A DNA stretch of 64,000 bases from Geobacillus stearothermophilus ATCC 12980 (GCF_030369615.1 NZ_CP128494.1:1321501-1385500), one strand, 5' to 3'. Counted from the first letter of the stretch, positions 34,193-42,953 are shown. Numbers and translations are program-made. Notes: a model not told the origin generated them from the sequence alone.

Positions 34193-35296
34193 ATGGAACA
34201 TAGTAAAATCAATATGCGCCAGCTGTTTGTCCTGATCGTATTGTTTGAGCATGGCAGTGCGATAGTCATTCCGCTCGGCGCCAGCGCCAAGCAAGATGCG
34301 TGGATCGCCATTTTGCTCAGTCTGGTTCTTGGGCTATTGCTGATTTTGGTTTATGAGCGTTTGTTTCATTATTATCCCGATCAGCCGCTGACTTCCTATG
34401 TGACACATATCGTCGGTAAGCCGCTCGGCAAGGTGTTGGCAGTTCTCTATATTACCTATTTTTTCCATATCACCGCCCGTGTGTTGCGTGATTTTGGCGA
34501 ACTGTTGCTCACGTTTGCCTATCCGGAAACGCCGCTGTTTGTTTTGAATGCCCTTATGGCTATGACGGTCATGTACGGTGCCTATAAAGGCATTGAAGTA
34601 TTGGCACGCACCGGCGAACTGCTTTATACGTTGTTGCATATACTGGCAGTTGTTGGATTCCTCTTAGTTATCGCTTCCGGAGTTGTTGATCTCACCCAGA
34701 TCCAACCGGTGTTAGAGGAAGGGTGGAAACGGGTGTGGAAAACGGTGTTCACGGAAACGTTGTACGTGCCGTTTGGCGAAATGATCGTGTTTACCATGCT
34801 GTTTCCATACTTGAATCGTCCGGAAAAAGCGCGGCGGGCCGCCGTTGCCGGGATGGTGTTGACCGGGATCAACCTGGCGATCATTATGGTCGTTAATACG
34901 GCCGTCTTAGGAGCTGATGCGGTGTCACGTTCATCGTTTCCGTTGCTCGATACGATCCGCCGCATTCGAGTCGCTCACTTTTTAGAGCGGCTTGATGTCT
35001 TTTTTATGGTCGCTCTAGTGATCGGGGGGTTTTTTAAAGTCTCCATCTTTTTTTATGCCGGCATCGTGGGGGTGGCTCATGTATTCGGGTTTTCGAACCA
35101 CCAGCGGCTTGTTTATGCGTTTGGGGTGCTTGTCTTATTGTGGTCGGTGGCGATGGCCAGCAACTACTGGGAACATATTCATGAAGGATTAAAGATTGTC
35201 ACGTTCTATCTGCACATCCCGATGCAAATCATCATCCCGGTGCTCTTGCTTGTGATTGCGGCGATTCGCCGGCGGTTTGGACAATCAGCAAAATAA
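34193..35296 (+). CDS. gerKB: Germinant receptor B subunit, GerKB-like
   Basis: The 367-residue permease-like protein has ten TM helices and the family start NMRQLFVLIVLFEHGSAIVI, LGASAKQDAWIAILLSL, and EMIVFTMLFPYLN near residue 195. It should bind the germinant in the spore inner membrane. The ribosome binding site is weak (GGAGCGATGGAGCGAG). A family A mobile repeat begins 12 bases after its stop, so no native terminator is left. Confidence 0.92.
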   Translation: MEHSKINMRQLFVLIVLFEHGSAIVIPLGASAKQDAWIAILLSLVLGLLLILVYERLFHYYPDQPLTSYVTHIVGKPLGKVLAVLYITYFFHITARVLRDFGELLLTFAYPETPLFVLNALMAMTVMYGAYKGIEVLARTGELLYTLLHILAVVGFLLVIASGVVDLTQIQPVLEEGWKRVWKTVFTETLYVPFGEMIVFTMLFPYLNRPEKARRAAVAGMVLTGINLAIIMVVNTAVLGADAVSRSSFPLLDTIRRIRVAHFLERLDVFFMVALVIGGFFKVSIFFYAGIVGVAHVFGFSNHQRLVYAFGVLVLLWSVAMASNYWEHIHEGLKIVTFYLHIPMQIIIPVLLLVIAAIRRRFGQSAK

Positions 35297-35307
35297 GAAA
35301 AACGGAC

Positions 35308-35532
35308 TATATAGATGCAATTTGAAGATTTACCATTTGCAGCTTTTATCGACTGTCAGGCGACCGAACAACGCCGCTTCCAGCCCCATATATGGGTCTG
35401 TGAAGCAGGTGGTTGTTCGGTCTTCCGTCACGCCTTGGCGTGACGGAGAAGTCTGTGGCTTGCCTTCGACAGTCGAAAATGGACAAACCGCTTTTCTGTC
35501 AAGGATATGTTAAACTTCTTCGTTGCATCTAT
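35308..35532 (+). mobile_element. MITE-like element, family A, copy 1
   Basis: About 225 bases between TATATAGATGCAA and the partly degraded partner TTGCATCTAT. Inside are nested inverted pairs: CGACTGTC/GACAGTCG, ACCGAACAAC/GTTGTTCGGT, the small hairpin CCCATATATGGG, and CCGTCACGCC/GGCGTGACGG. Copies 2 (50254-50492) and 3 (55543-55772, inverted) share most of the sequence. No ORF or transposase is inside, so it would need a transposase in trans. Confidence 0.85.
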
Positions 35533-35764
35533 CCTGAAAACACCATTTAAGATAAAAAAACGGAACCCGCCTAGCCTTCGGAATTTGATTCCAAAGGAGC
35601 GACATTCCGTAGTGCACCAGACTACTGGGGTCCGTCTATATATCGGACTTTTACGTACCATAGATACAACGACCTCATGACCCCAGCTGCAAGGAGACCA
35701 TTCGACAGAAGGTTGTTTTCATCCTTCCGATGGTGACGAAATTTTTTTGTCATGGGAGTCTATA
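35533..35764. other. Gene-free remnant between family A and family B elements
   Basis: About 230 AT-rich bases with no credible gene. Short minus-strand frames lack a ribosome binding site. An inverted pair CCTTCGGAATTTGATTCCAAAGG (about 35574-35596) and palindromic TATA runs suggest debris of a further mobile element. Confidence 0.5.
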
Positions 35765-35883
35765 TATATAAGTTGCAATAAAGATTTTCCGATTGTTCGA
35801 TTCTGTTTTCCTTCATAACAAGTCATTTTGATAGAATGCGGTGGGCGCTCTACTGGATGTAAAACAAAGTTTCAACTTATATA
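35765..35883 (+). mobile_element. MITE-like element, family B, copy 1
   Basis: About 119 bases bounded by TATATAAGTTGCAA and TTTCAACTTATATA (inverted, one mismatch). The left end (AGTTGCAATAAAGATTTTCCGA) and the right end (ATGTAAAACAAAGTTTCAAC) recur with few changes in copy 2 at 56809-56926. There is no coding capacity. Confidence 0.7.
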
Positions 35884-35955
35884 GAATAAAATTATACACA
35901 ACGATGAACGGCGGCTGGGCCCCGCGATCGGAATGGAGAGGAGAGTGGCGCAGAC

Positions 35956-37692
35956 ATGGGGCGGGTGCTGATCTATTTGCGGCCATATGGGAAGTGGATG
36001 GCGTTAGCTTGGTTGTTTATGTTGACCGAGCTCATCATCGAGCTTTGGCAGCCGCTGTTGATGGGGAAAATCATCGACGATGGTGTCATGAAACAGGATG
36101 TTGCGGCCATTTTCACGTGGGGAGCCGTGATGCTCGGGGCGTCGCTGTTGGCGTTTGCCTCAGGCATCGCCAACTCATTTGCCGCAGCCTACGTCGGTCA
36201 GGAGTACGGATTTGCGCTGCGGACGGCGCTGTTTGCCAAAATCCAATCGTTTTCGCTTGCGCGCATCGAGCAGTTGTCGCCGGCCTCGCTCGTCACCCGG
36301 ATGACGAACGATGTGACCCAAGTGCAAAACATGTTGTTTATGAGTTTGCGCATCGCCTTGCGTGCGCCGCTTCTGGTCGTCTTCGGCGTCGCGATGGCGT
36401 TTGTCGTTCATGCGCGCTTGGCGCTCGTTTTGGCGGTGGCTGTTCCTCTGTCCGCTGTTTTTTTATTGTGGGTTGTACAAAAGGCGGCGGCGTCCTTTTC
36501 CGCCGTCCAACGAGCGCTTGATCGCGTCAACGGCGTGATGCGTGAAAATTTGGCCGGCATGCGCCTCATCAAAGCGTGGATGAGAAAAGAATACGAAGAG
36601 GAGCGATTTGCGGCGGCGAACGATGCGCTGATGGAACGGACCATGAGTGTGCTGCGCCTCGTGGAGACGATCACGCCGGTGTTGCTGATCGTGATGAACA
36701 CCGCCATCGTCGCCGTTCTCCTTTTTGGCCGCCACCATATCGAGGCCGGGACGGCGAGCGCTGGGCAAGTCGTGGCTGTCATCAATTACGCCACAAGGAC
36801 GACGGCTGCGTTGTCGATGTTTACATTTATTACGATGGCGTTTTCACGGGCGCGCGCCTCGGCCGCCCGCCTCGCTGAACTTCTTGAAGCCCCGGGCGAG
36901 CGACACGGGGCGGATGCGGGCGGTGGTCCGGCCGTTCAGCGCGGGGAAATTCGCTTTGAGCACGTTTCGTTCCGCTATCCAGACAACGACCTTGACGCGC
37001 TTTCTGACGTATCGTTTGTCATCCGTCCGCATGAGACAGCCGCCATTTTAGGAGCGACAGGGGCCGGCAAATCGACGCTTCTTCAGCTGATTCCCCGGTT
37101 GTACGAACCAAGAGGCGGGCGCGTGTTGATTGATGGCGTCGATGTGCGCGAGTTTTCCGCCGAACAGCTGCGGACGGCGGTGCGCTTTGTTCCGCAGGAA
37201 GTGCTGCTATTTTCCGGAACGGTTGCCGACAACCTTCGCTTCGGCAAGATGACAGCGACGATGGAAGAGATTGTGCAGGCGGCTCGTGATGCGCAAATTC
37301 ATGAAACTATCACTCGGTTTCCGGATGGATACGACGCACGGATCGGTCAAAAGGGTGTCAATTTATCAGGCGGGCAAAAGCAGCGGCTGTCGATCGCCCG
37401 CGCCTTGGTGGGGCAACCGCGCGTTTTGCTTTTGGATGACAGCACAAGCGCGCTCGATGCAGAGACGGAAGCAAAGCTGCTCGCAGCGTTGCGGAAGTAT
37501 GCATGCACGACGGTGATAGTGACGCAAAAGGTGAGCACCGCGATGGCGGCGGATACGATTTTGCTTTTGGAAGACGGCCGCTTGATCGCACAAGGAAGTC
37601 ATGAACAACTGCTGGCGACGAGCGACCTGTATCGACGCATCGTCGCCACGCAGGAAGGAAAGAAGGGATCGGTGGATGTCACTACGGCATAG
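35956..37692 (+). CDS. Heterodimeric ABC exporter, subunit with degenerate Walker B
   Basis: The 578-residue half-transporter has six TM helices (residues 1-300) and an ATPase domain: Walker A GATGAGKST near 365, a canonical LSGGQKQRLS signature near 472, but Walker B LLLDDSTSALD with Asp in place of the catalytic Glu. Its partner (37676) has the opposite pattern, so together they form one working and one non-hydrolysing site. Lengths fit YfiB/YfiC more than BmrC/BmrD of B. subtilis. Multidrug or lipid export is likely. GGAGAGGAG precedes the ATG. Confidence 0.92.
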   Translation: MGRVLIYLRPYGKWMALAWLFMLTELIIELWQPLLMGKIIDDGVMKQDVAAIFTWGAVMLGASLLAFASGIANSFAAAYVGQEYGFALRTALFAKIQSFSLARIEQLSPASLVTRMTNDVTQVQNMLFMSLRIALRAPLLVVFGVAMAFVVHARLALVLAVAVPLSAVFLLWVVQKAAASFSAVQRALDRVNGVMRENLAGMRLIKAWMRKEYEEERFAAANDALMERTMSVLRLVETITPVLLIVMNTAIVAVLLFGRHHIEAGTASAGQVVAVINYATRTTAALSMFTFITMAFSRARASAARLAELLEAPGERHGADAGGGPAVQRGEIRFEHVSFRYPDNDLDALSDVSFVIRPHETAAILGATGAGKSTLLQLIPRLYEPRGGRVLIDGVDVREFSAEQLRTAVRFVPQEVLLFSGTVADNLRFGKMTATMEEIVQAARDAQIHETITRFPDGYDARIGQKGVNLSGGQKQRLSIARALVGQPRVLLLDDSTSALDAETEAKLLAALRKYACTTVIVTQKVSTAMAADTILLLEDGRLIAQGSHEQLLATSDLYRRIVATQEGKKGSVDVTTA

Positions 37693-39478
37693 CCCGCACG
37701 GAGCGCGTGTTGGCGCAAGTGCGCAACGGGCGAAAAACAGCGTCGGCACTTTGCGGCGGCTTTGGGCATTTATCGCTCCGCAAAAGCGAAAGCTGTTTGC
37801 AGCCATGGCCATGGTGATGGCCAGCTCGGCGCTGGCGCTCGCCGGCCCGTACGTCATCGGCTGGGCGGTCGATGGGTACATTGTGGAGCGGAAGACGGAC
37901 GGGTTTATGGCGACGCTCGTTTTGCTTCTTGCCATTTATATGGCCCTTGGCGCGGCGACGTTTTGGCAAAACTACTGGATGATCGATGTCGGCCAGCGGA
38001 CGGTGCGCGGGATTCGCGAGCGGTTGTTTCGCCATTTTCATGAGCTGCCGATTTCGTTTTTTGACCGCCGCCAGCAAGGGGAGCTGATGAGCCGGATTAC
38101 AAACGACATCGACCATATGAGCCAGACATTTAACAGTACTGTTGTCCAGGTCGTCTCGAGCACGTTGACGTTGATGGGCGCGATCGTGGTCATGCTTTTA
38201 CAGAGCGTTGTGTTGACGATCGTAACGCTTGTTGTCGTGCCGCTGATGTATGTAGGCATGCGCTGGATTACAAACCGGACGCGGGTGCGTTTCCATGAGC
38301 AGCAACGGGCGCTCGGAGAGATGAACGGCTTTATCGAAGAGGTCATTTCCGGACAGAAAGTGGTGAAGCTGTTTTCCCAAGAAGAGCGGATGGAGGAGGA
38401 ATTGGCGCGCAAAAATGCCGAGCTGAAACAAGCCGGGTTTTGGGCGCAAACGTATTCCGGCTTTATTCCGAAGCTGATGAACTTTTTAAACAGCGTAAGC
38501 TTCGCTCTCATCGCTGGCGTCGGCGGATGGCTGGCGGCGAAAGGGACGATATCGGTCGGGACGATCGTCGTGTTTGTCGAATACGCCCGCCAGTTTACCA
38601 GACCGCTTAATGACCTGGCCAATCAATGGAACACACTGCTGTCGGCGTTGGCTGGCGCTGAACGGGTGTTGGAAATTTTGGATTTGCCGGAGGAAGAGGA
38701 AGACGAGCGGGAAGCGGTGGCTTTGGACCGTCTTGATGGACGCATTGAGTTTCGTCAAGTCGTCTTTTCTTACGACAAACAGCGTCCGGCGCTCGACGGC
38801 GTCACCTTTTTCATCGCCCCGGGGGAGACGGTCGCGCTTGTCGGTCCGACTGGAGCCGGCAAAACGACCGTATTGCAGCTGTTGACCCGCTTTTACGATC
38901 CGGATGAAGGCGTCATTTTGATCGATGGACGCGACAGCCGGACGATCAAGCGAGCAAGTTTGCGCCGGCATATGGCATTTGTGCTTCAGGATACGTTTTT
39001 GTTCGCCGGAACGATCCGCGACAACATTCGTTACGGCCGGCTTGAGGCGACCGATGAAGAAGTCGAAGAGGCGGCGCGCCAGGCGAACGCCCACTCGTTT
39101 ATTATGAAGCTGCCGAACGGCTATGACACCGTTTTGACCTCGGGAGGAGGCGGGATCAGCCAAGGGCAGCGGCAGCTGTTGGCCATCGCTCGGGCGATGA
39201 TCGCCGACCCGGCCATTTTGATTTTGGACGAAGCGACGAGCAACATCGATACGGTGACCGAAGTGCGCATTCAAGAAGCGCTCGCGCGGCTCATGAACGG
39301 CCGGACGTGCTTGGTCATCGCGCACCGGCTGAACACGATTCAACATGCCGACCGCATCCTTGTGCTCAACGAAGGCAACGTGATCGAGCAAGGGACGCAT
39401 GAAGAACTGTTGGAAGCAAAAGGATTTTACTTCCAATTGTATCAGCGCTATTGGTTGCGCAATGTGCAGCAGGCATAA
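37676..39478 (+). CDS. Heterodimeric ABC exporter, partner subunit
   Basis: The 600-residue half-transporter has six TM helices and an ATPase domain with Walker A GPTGAGKTT near residue 393, a degenerate signature ISQGQRQLL near 495 in place of LSGGQ, and an intact Walker B LILDEATSNID with catalytic Glu. This complements the first subunit. ATG 37676 follows AGAAGGGATC and lies in the last 17 bases of the partner gene. No clear terminator follows. Confidence 0.92.
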   Translation: MSLRHSPHGARVGASAQRAKNSVGTLRRLWAFIAPQKRKLFAAMAMVMASSALALAGPYVIGWAVDGYIVERKTDGFMATLVLLLAIYMALGAATFWQNYWMIDVGQRTVRGIRERLFRHFHELPISFFDRRQQGELMSRITNDIDHMSQTFNSTVVQVVSSTLTLMGAIVVMLLQSVVLTIVTLVVVPLMYVGMRWITNRTRVRFHEQQRALGEMNGFIEEVISGQKVVKLFSQEERMEEELARKNAELKQAGFWAQTYSGFIPKLMNFLNSVSFALIAGVGGWLAAKGTISVGTIVVFVEYARQFTRPLNDLANQWNTLLSALAGAERVLEILDLPEEEEDEREAVALDRLDGRIEFRQVVFSYDKQRPALDGVTFFIAPGETVALVGPTGAGKTTVLQLLTRFYDPDEGVILIDGRDSRTIKRASLRRHMAFVLQDTFLFAGTIRDNIRYGRLEATDEEVEEAARQANAHSFIMKLPNGYDTVLTSGGGGISQGQRQLLAIARAMIADPAILILDEATSNIDTVTEVRIQEALARLMNGRTCLVIAHRLNTIQHADRILVLNEGNVIEQGTHEELLEAKGFYFQLYQRYWLRNVQQA

Positions 39479-39564
39479 CTGTATGGTGTTCACGTTTGTG
39501 GAGGACTTCAGATGAATGCGTGTCTCCTCCATGCGAACTCGAGTGCTCAGGAAAGGAAGAGTGG

Positions 39565-39756
39565 ATGAAAAAAACAATTAAACAAAAATATAAAGATATT
39601 TTGTTAGTCATTTCCGCCGCTTTGTGCTTTACGGCCGGGGCCGATCGGCAAGCCGCTTTTGAAACGTTTCGCGCCAGCTTGCGGATAAGGCCGGATGGCT
39701 GGCGATTTGCTTCATGGCAGCAGCATTGTCGCGCTCATGATAGTAAATGTGATTGA
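39565..39756 (+). CDS. Doubtful short ORF downstream of the ABC exporter
   Basis: ATG 39565 follows AGGAAAGAGTGG. The first about 24 residues (MKKTIKQKYKDILLVISAAL) look like a membrane-protein start, but the rest is antisense to the MOSC gene end and reads as noise. It may be the head of a lost gene. Confidence 0.2.
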   Translation: MKKTIKQKYKDILLVISAALCFTAGADRQAAFETFRASLRIRPDGWRFASWQQHCRAHDSKCD

Positions 39757-40277
39757 TATACGCGATGGACAGCGCCCCCCACGCCCCGTTCGACGAGAAC
39801 GAGCGGCGCGCCCGGCTCTATGACGCCTTCTTGCAAGACGCGGAAATAAAACCCGCTTTTTCCTGTCTGGCAGACGGCTTTCGGCAAATCGGGCAGCTGA
39901 TGTTTGAACGCCAATTTGGAGCACGGCTGGCGCGGCTGCGACACTTGTACGAGCGCTGTGCCGGCGACATAAATGTCGCCAAGACATACATCGTCTTCCG
40001 TCAACCCGAGAAGCGTCCAGTTTTCGCCAAACGCCCCCGCCGTAAATGGGCGGCCGTATCGCTCTTCCCAATAGACGAAATGCTCGGACGGATAGGCGCA
40101 AATCGCTTTATCTTCTCCTCCGTGATGGACGAGGTCGGCTTGTCCATCTCCAGCCAAGTTTTGTTTGCCGACCGCAACGGGATGAGCGACCGGCGTTTTG
40201 TCAATGCCGGTTGTGATCCGCTGGCCGCCGATGTGGAGCGTTTTCGGCTTCCCGACATTAATGGAGAGAATCTGCAT
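39629..40277 (-). pseudogene. MOSC-domain protein (YiiM/YflK-like), frameshifted at a G6 tract
   Basis: From ATG 40277 (after GGGGGTG) the gene encodes a MOSC/3-alpha protein: MQILSINVGKPKTL, HHGGEDKAICAYPSEHFVYW near residue 55, and GAFGENWTLLGL near 85. Near residue 168 a run of six Gs (C6 at 39775-39780) shifts the frame, and it stops at 39735. With five Gs the frame continues as GALSIAYINHIYYHERDNAA to a stop at 39629, giving about 215 residues, close to YflK length. MOSC proteins handle sulfur/molybdenum-cofactor chemistry or 6-N-hydroxylaminopurine detoxification. Confidence 0.85.
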
Positions 40278-40282
40278 CGCGT

Positions 40283-41287
40283 TCACCCCCATACCGCCTC
40301 GGCGATGAGCCGGAAGCTTGCGAGTTTATCCTCGAAGTCGTATGTAATCGTCACGAGCATGATTTCCTCTGTTTCATACGTTTCGCTCAGCCGATACAGC
40401 TTGTCTTTGACGCGCGTCGGACTGCCGACGATCATCCGCCGCCGGTTGTCTTCCACCCGTTTGCGCTCATACGGGCTGTACGGATACGCAGCCGCTTTTT
40501 CCGGGCTTGGCGTGCCGTTCAGCGCCATCCCTTGCTCGATCATAAGAAGCGACAGATCAAGGCTGCCGGCGATCCATTCCGCTTTTTCATCCGTTTCGGC
40601 GCAAATTGCAAACACCGCGACCATTCCGCGCGGCTCGGCCAAATACGGCGATGGAACAAACCGGTCACGGTACAGCCGCATATAATGTTCGCCGCCTTCC
40701 CCGTTGATAAACTGGGCGAACACATACGGCAGCCCTTTATCGGCTGCCAGCTTCGCCGTTTCCGAACTGGAGCCGAGCAGCCATAGTTCCGGCGGGGACT
40801 GCACGATCGGCGTCGCCTTGACGCCATAAAGCGGGTGGACGGGCGGAAGCGCATCGTGCAAATACCCAAGCAAGTCATCGATTTGCTCCCGATAGCGATC
40901 CGCTGAACGCGGCCGGCCGTCTTGGAGCGCCATCGTCGCCCGCGGCATGCCGCCGGGTGCCCGCCCGATGCCGAGATCGACGCGGCCGGGATGAAGGCCG
41001 GCAAGCACATGGAAGTTTTCCGCCACCTTGTACGGGCTGTAATGCGGCAGCATCACGCCGCCTGAGCCGATGCGGATGCGCGACGTTTTCGCTCCGATGT
41101 GTCCGAGCAGCACTTCCGGCGACGAACCGGCAAGGCTGTTTGTATCGTGGTGTTCCGACACCCAAAACCGCTTATAGCCGAGCTGCTCAACGTGTTGGGC
41201 GAGCTTGACGGTGTTCTCGAGCGCTTCTTCTGCCGTCATGCCTTCGGCGATCGGCGACTGGTCGAGGACGCTCAGTTGCAGCGCCAT
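40283..41287 (-). CDS. LLM-class flavin-dependent oxidoreductase
   Basis: The 334-residue luciferase-like monooxygenase has the bacterial-luciferase fold and group signature: LSVLDQSPIAEGMTAEEAL at the N-terminus, YKRFWVSEHHD near 38, GSGGVMLPHYSPYKVAENFH near 74, and LGIGRAPGG near 106. It belongs to the YwcH/YceB-type enzymes that use reduced FMN from a separate reductase. The substrate is unknown. AGGAGGAATCGC precedes the ATG. The MOSC gene starts 5 bases after its stop, so they form an operon. Confidence 0.92.
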   Translation of the reverse strand: MALQLSVLDQSPIAEGMTAEEALENTVKLAQHVEQLGYKRFWVSEHHDTNSLAGSSPEVLLGHIGAKTSRIRIGSGGVMLPHYSPYKVAENFHVLAGLHPGRVDLGIGRAPGGMPRATMALQDGRPRSADRYREQIDDLLGYLHDALPPVHPLYGVKATPIVQSPPELWLLGSSSETAKLAADKGLPYVFAQFINGEGGEHYMRLYRDRFVPSPYLAEPRGMVAVFAICAETDEKAEWIAGSLDLSLLMIEQGMALNGTPSPEKAAAYPYSPYERKRVEDNRRRMIVGSPTRVKDKLYRLSETYETEEIMLVTITYDFEDKLASFRLIAEAVWG

Positions 41288-41384
41288 TGCGATTCCTCCT
41301 TCTTCCGCCGCAGCGGTGGAAATAATGATTAGTTTCTATTATGCGCTGTTTTGCTTCGGTTTGTCCATTCATTTGTCCACCCGC

Positions 41385-41534
41385 CTAGCAAAAAACCGAT
41401 CCGCCGTCGGCGGATCGGCCAATCCCGTCAAGATGCGCGGCAGTGCGGCGATAATAAAACATCGGGTGGGATGCGGGTGGTGTGGCAGCTGGCCCGTACA
41501 CGCGCGGGGTCATGTGTTTATTCATATAAATCAA
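41385..41534 (-). CDS. Small unrecognised protein (49 aa) with overlapping terminator
   Basis: A TTG at 41534 lies ten bases after AAAGGAGG. In-frame ATG codons follow at 41525 and further on. The product (IYMNKHMTPRVYGPAATPPA, then SHPMFYYRRTAAHLDGIGRS) is Pro/Tyr/His-containing and ends in Cys. The last codons run through the stem of a strong minus-strand terminator, which argues for a real transcript. No family recognised. The composition is like small spore-coat proteins, but that is only a guess. Confidence 0.5.
   Translation of the reverse strand: MIYMNKHMTPRVYGPAATPPASHPMFYYRRTAAHLDGIGRSADGGSVFC
41389..41418 (-). terminator. Strong minus-strand terminator
   Basis: CCGATCCGCC pairs perfectly with GGCGGATCGG with a three-base loop, and six Ts follow on the minus strand, overlapping the end of the 49-residue ORF. 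Confidence 0.88.
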
Positions 41535-41608
41535 TGCACAAACGCCTCCTTTCCGTCGTCTATGTGGCATCATATGCCGAGCTGTGCAGTTCGGTTTGGG
41601 CGCTGGAT

Positions 41609-41638
41609 TTGTGACACCCGCCTTCCTTTTGATATAAT
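41609..41638 (+). promoter_or_regulatory. Sigma-A promoter of the thioredoxin-like gene
   Basis: TTGTGA and a perfect TATAAT are separated by 18 bases. The -10 ends about 32 bases before the start codon. Confidence 0.75.
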
Positions 41639-41669
41639 GAAAGAAAATATTGGAGAAAGGGTGTTGTTG

Positions 41670-42233
41670 ATGCCAGCTGTCGAATCGAACATGTTTCCCC
41701 TCGGCAAACAAGCGCCGTCGTTTTCCCTCACGAATGTCATCGATGGCAACGTCGTCCGTCTTGAGGATGTGAAATCGGACGTCGCAACCGTCATTATGTT
41801 CATTTGCAATCACTGCCCATTTGTCAAGCATGTCCAGCACGAGCTTGTTCGCCTCGCGAACGATTATATGCCCAAAGGGGTGTCGTTTGTCGCCATCAAC
41901 TCCAACGATGCGGAACAGTATCCAGAAGATTCACCCGAAAACATGAAAAAGGTGGCGGAAGAGCTCGGCTATCCGTTTCCGTATTTGTACGATGAGACGC
42001 AAGAGGTGGCGAAAGCATACGACGCCGCTTGCACCCCGGACTTTTACATTTTCGACCGGGATCTGAAATGCGTCTACCGCGGCCAGTTGGACGACTCGCG
42101 CCCGAACAACGGCATCCCGGTCACCGGGGAGTCGATCCGCACCGCGCTGGATGCTTTGTTGGAGGGCCGCCCGGTGCCGGAAAAGCAAAAGCCGAGCATC
42201 GGCTGCAGCATTAAATGGAAACAAACACTGTAA
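41670..42233 (+). CDS. Thioredoxin-family (AhpC/TSA-like) protein
   Basis: The 187-residue cytoplasmic protein has the peroxiredoxin/TlpA fold: MFPLGKQAPSFSLTNVIDG, then TVIMFICNHCPFVKHVQHEL with a CNHC redox motif near residue 45, and the cis-Pro region ACTPDFYIFDRDLKCVYRGQ. No signal peptide or TM anchor is present, unlike ResA-type proteins. It is probably a disulfide reductase or peroxidase of unknown substrate. GGAGAAAGG lies about 9 bases before the ATG. Confidence 0.88.
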   Translation: MPAVESNMFPLGKQAPSFSLTNVIDGNVVRLEDVKSDVATVIMFICNHCPFVKHVQHELVRLANDYMPKGVSFVAINSNDAEQYPEDSPENMKKVAEELGYPFPYLYDETQEVAKAYDAACTPDFYIFDRDLKCVYRGQLDDSRPNNGIPVTGESIRTALDALLEGRPVPEKQKPSIGCSIKWKQTL

Positions 42234-42241
42234 CAATGTGC

Positions 42242-42270
42242 TTGACTTTTCATTGTGAAGCGGGTATGAT
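42242..42270 (+). promoter_or_regulatory. Strong sigma-A promoter
   Basis: TTGACT and TATGAT are separated by 17 bases. A hairpin with T tail follows within about 75 bases, before the next gene. Confidence 0.7.
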
Positions 42271-42276
42271 GGAAAA

Positions 42277-42349
42277 AGCATCATTCGTTCGTTGCGGAAT
42301 CGCCACCGCCGTGCCGTTGGCTTGCGAGTGCAGCCGGCACGGCATTTTT
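42277..42349 (+). ncRNA. Candidate small RNA or terminated leader
   Basis: A transcript from the promoter at 42242 would meet the hairpin GCCGTGCCG/CGGCACGGC (42308-42343) followed by ATTTTTG. This would give an RNA of about 70 bases without coding capacity. The gamma-glutamylcyclotransferase-like gene begins 144 bases further on, so it could also be an attenuator. Boundaries are inferred. Confidence 0.35.
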
Positions 42350-42492
42350 GTGGCCGCGATCTACTGAACAAATTCACACTGGCGCCGCCTCGGAGCGGCA
42401 AGGATGGATGAGAGGAAGGGCTTCCATTGTTTTTGTTTCCTTTCCTTGAGTTTTCGTAATTTATGTTATGTAAACAAAAGGAGAACGAGGAG

Positions 42493-42882
42493 ATGGCGGA
42501 AGGGCGATATTGGGTGTTTGTGTATGGAACGTTGCTGACTGGCGAAGAAAACCATGAAGTGGCCGCTCCATACTTTCGCGCCGCGTGTCCAGGGAAAGTA
42601 AACGGCCGCTTATACAATGTCGGTCCGTACCCCGCGCTTGTGCTTGGAGAAGAGGGGGAAGTGGAAGGGGAGTGGCTGACGGTGACGGAAGAAGGGCTCA
42701 AGGCAATGGATGAGCTCGAGGATTACGTTGAAGGGCGGTGCGATAACGAATACGAACGGGTGTGGGTTCGCGACGCGTGCAAACCGATCGAAGGATATGT
42801 GTACGTCTATCCGCCGGAAAAAGCGGCCGGCTTGCCGCTTATTCCGTCCGGATCATGGCGGCGGCGTGAGGAGAAAATGTAA
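42493..42882 (+). CDS. Gamma-glutamylcyclotransferase-like (GGCT/YtfP) protein
   Basis: The 129-residue protein has the GGCT fold: YWVFVYGTLLTGEENHEV (substrate-binding YGTL) near residue 6, NVGPYPALVLGEEGEVEGEW near 42, and LDELEDY-type MDELEDYVEG near 73, whose Glu acts as acid/base in the family. Actual substrates of bacterial members are mostly unknown. ATG 42493 follows AAAAGGAG. The longer frame from 42463 is less likely. Confidence 0.85.
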   Translation: MAEGRYWVFVYGTLLTGEENHEVAAPYFRAACPGKVNGRLYNVGPYPALVLGEEGEVEGEWLTVTEEGLKAMDELEDYVEGRCDNEYERVWVRDACKPIEGYVYVYPPEKAAGLPLIPSGSWRRREEKM

Positions 42883-42889
42883 CATCTAG

Positions 42890-42935
42890 AAACAGCCTGT
42901 GAGGAACGGTCATCCTCTGGGCTGTTTATTTTTTA
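42890..42935 (+). terminator. Rho-independent terminator
   Basis: AAACAGCC pairs with GGGCTGTTT, with GAGGA/TCCTC inside, followed by ATTTTTT. Confidence 0.82.
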
Positions 42936-42953
42936 CATGAATATGAAAACGGT

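Noticed and set aside
35428..35661. 77-residue minus-strand ORF beside family A copy 1
   Set aside because: It spans the element border, lacks a ribosome binding site, and shares its tail with the element translation seen at the other copies.
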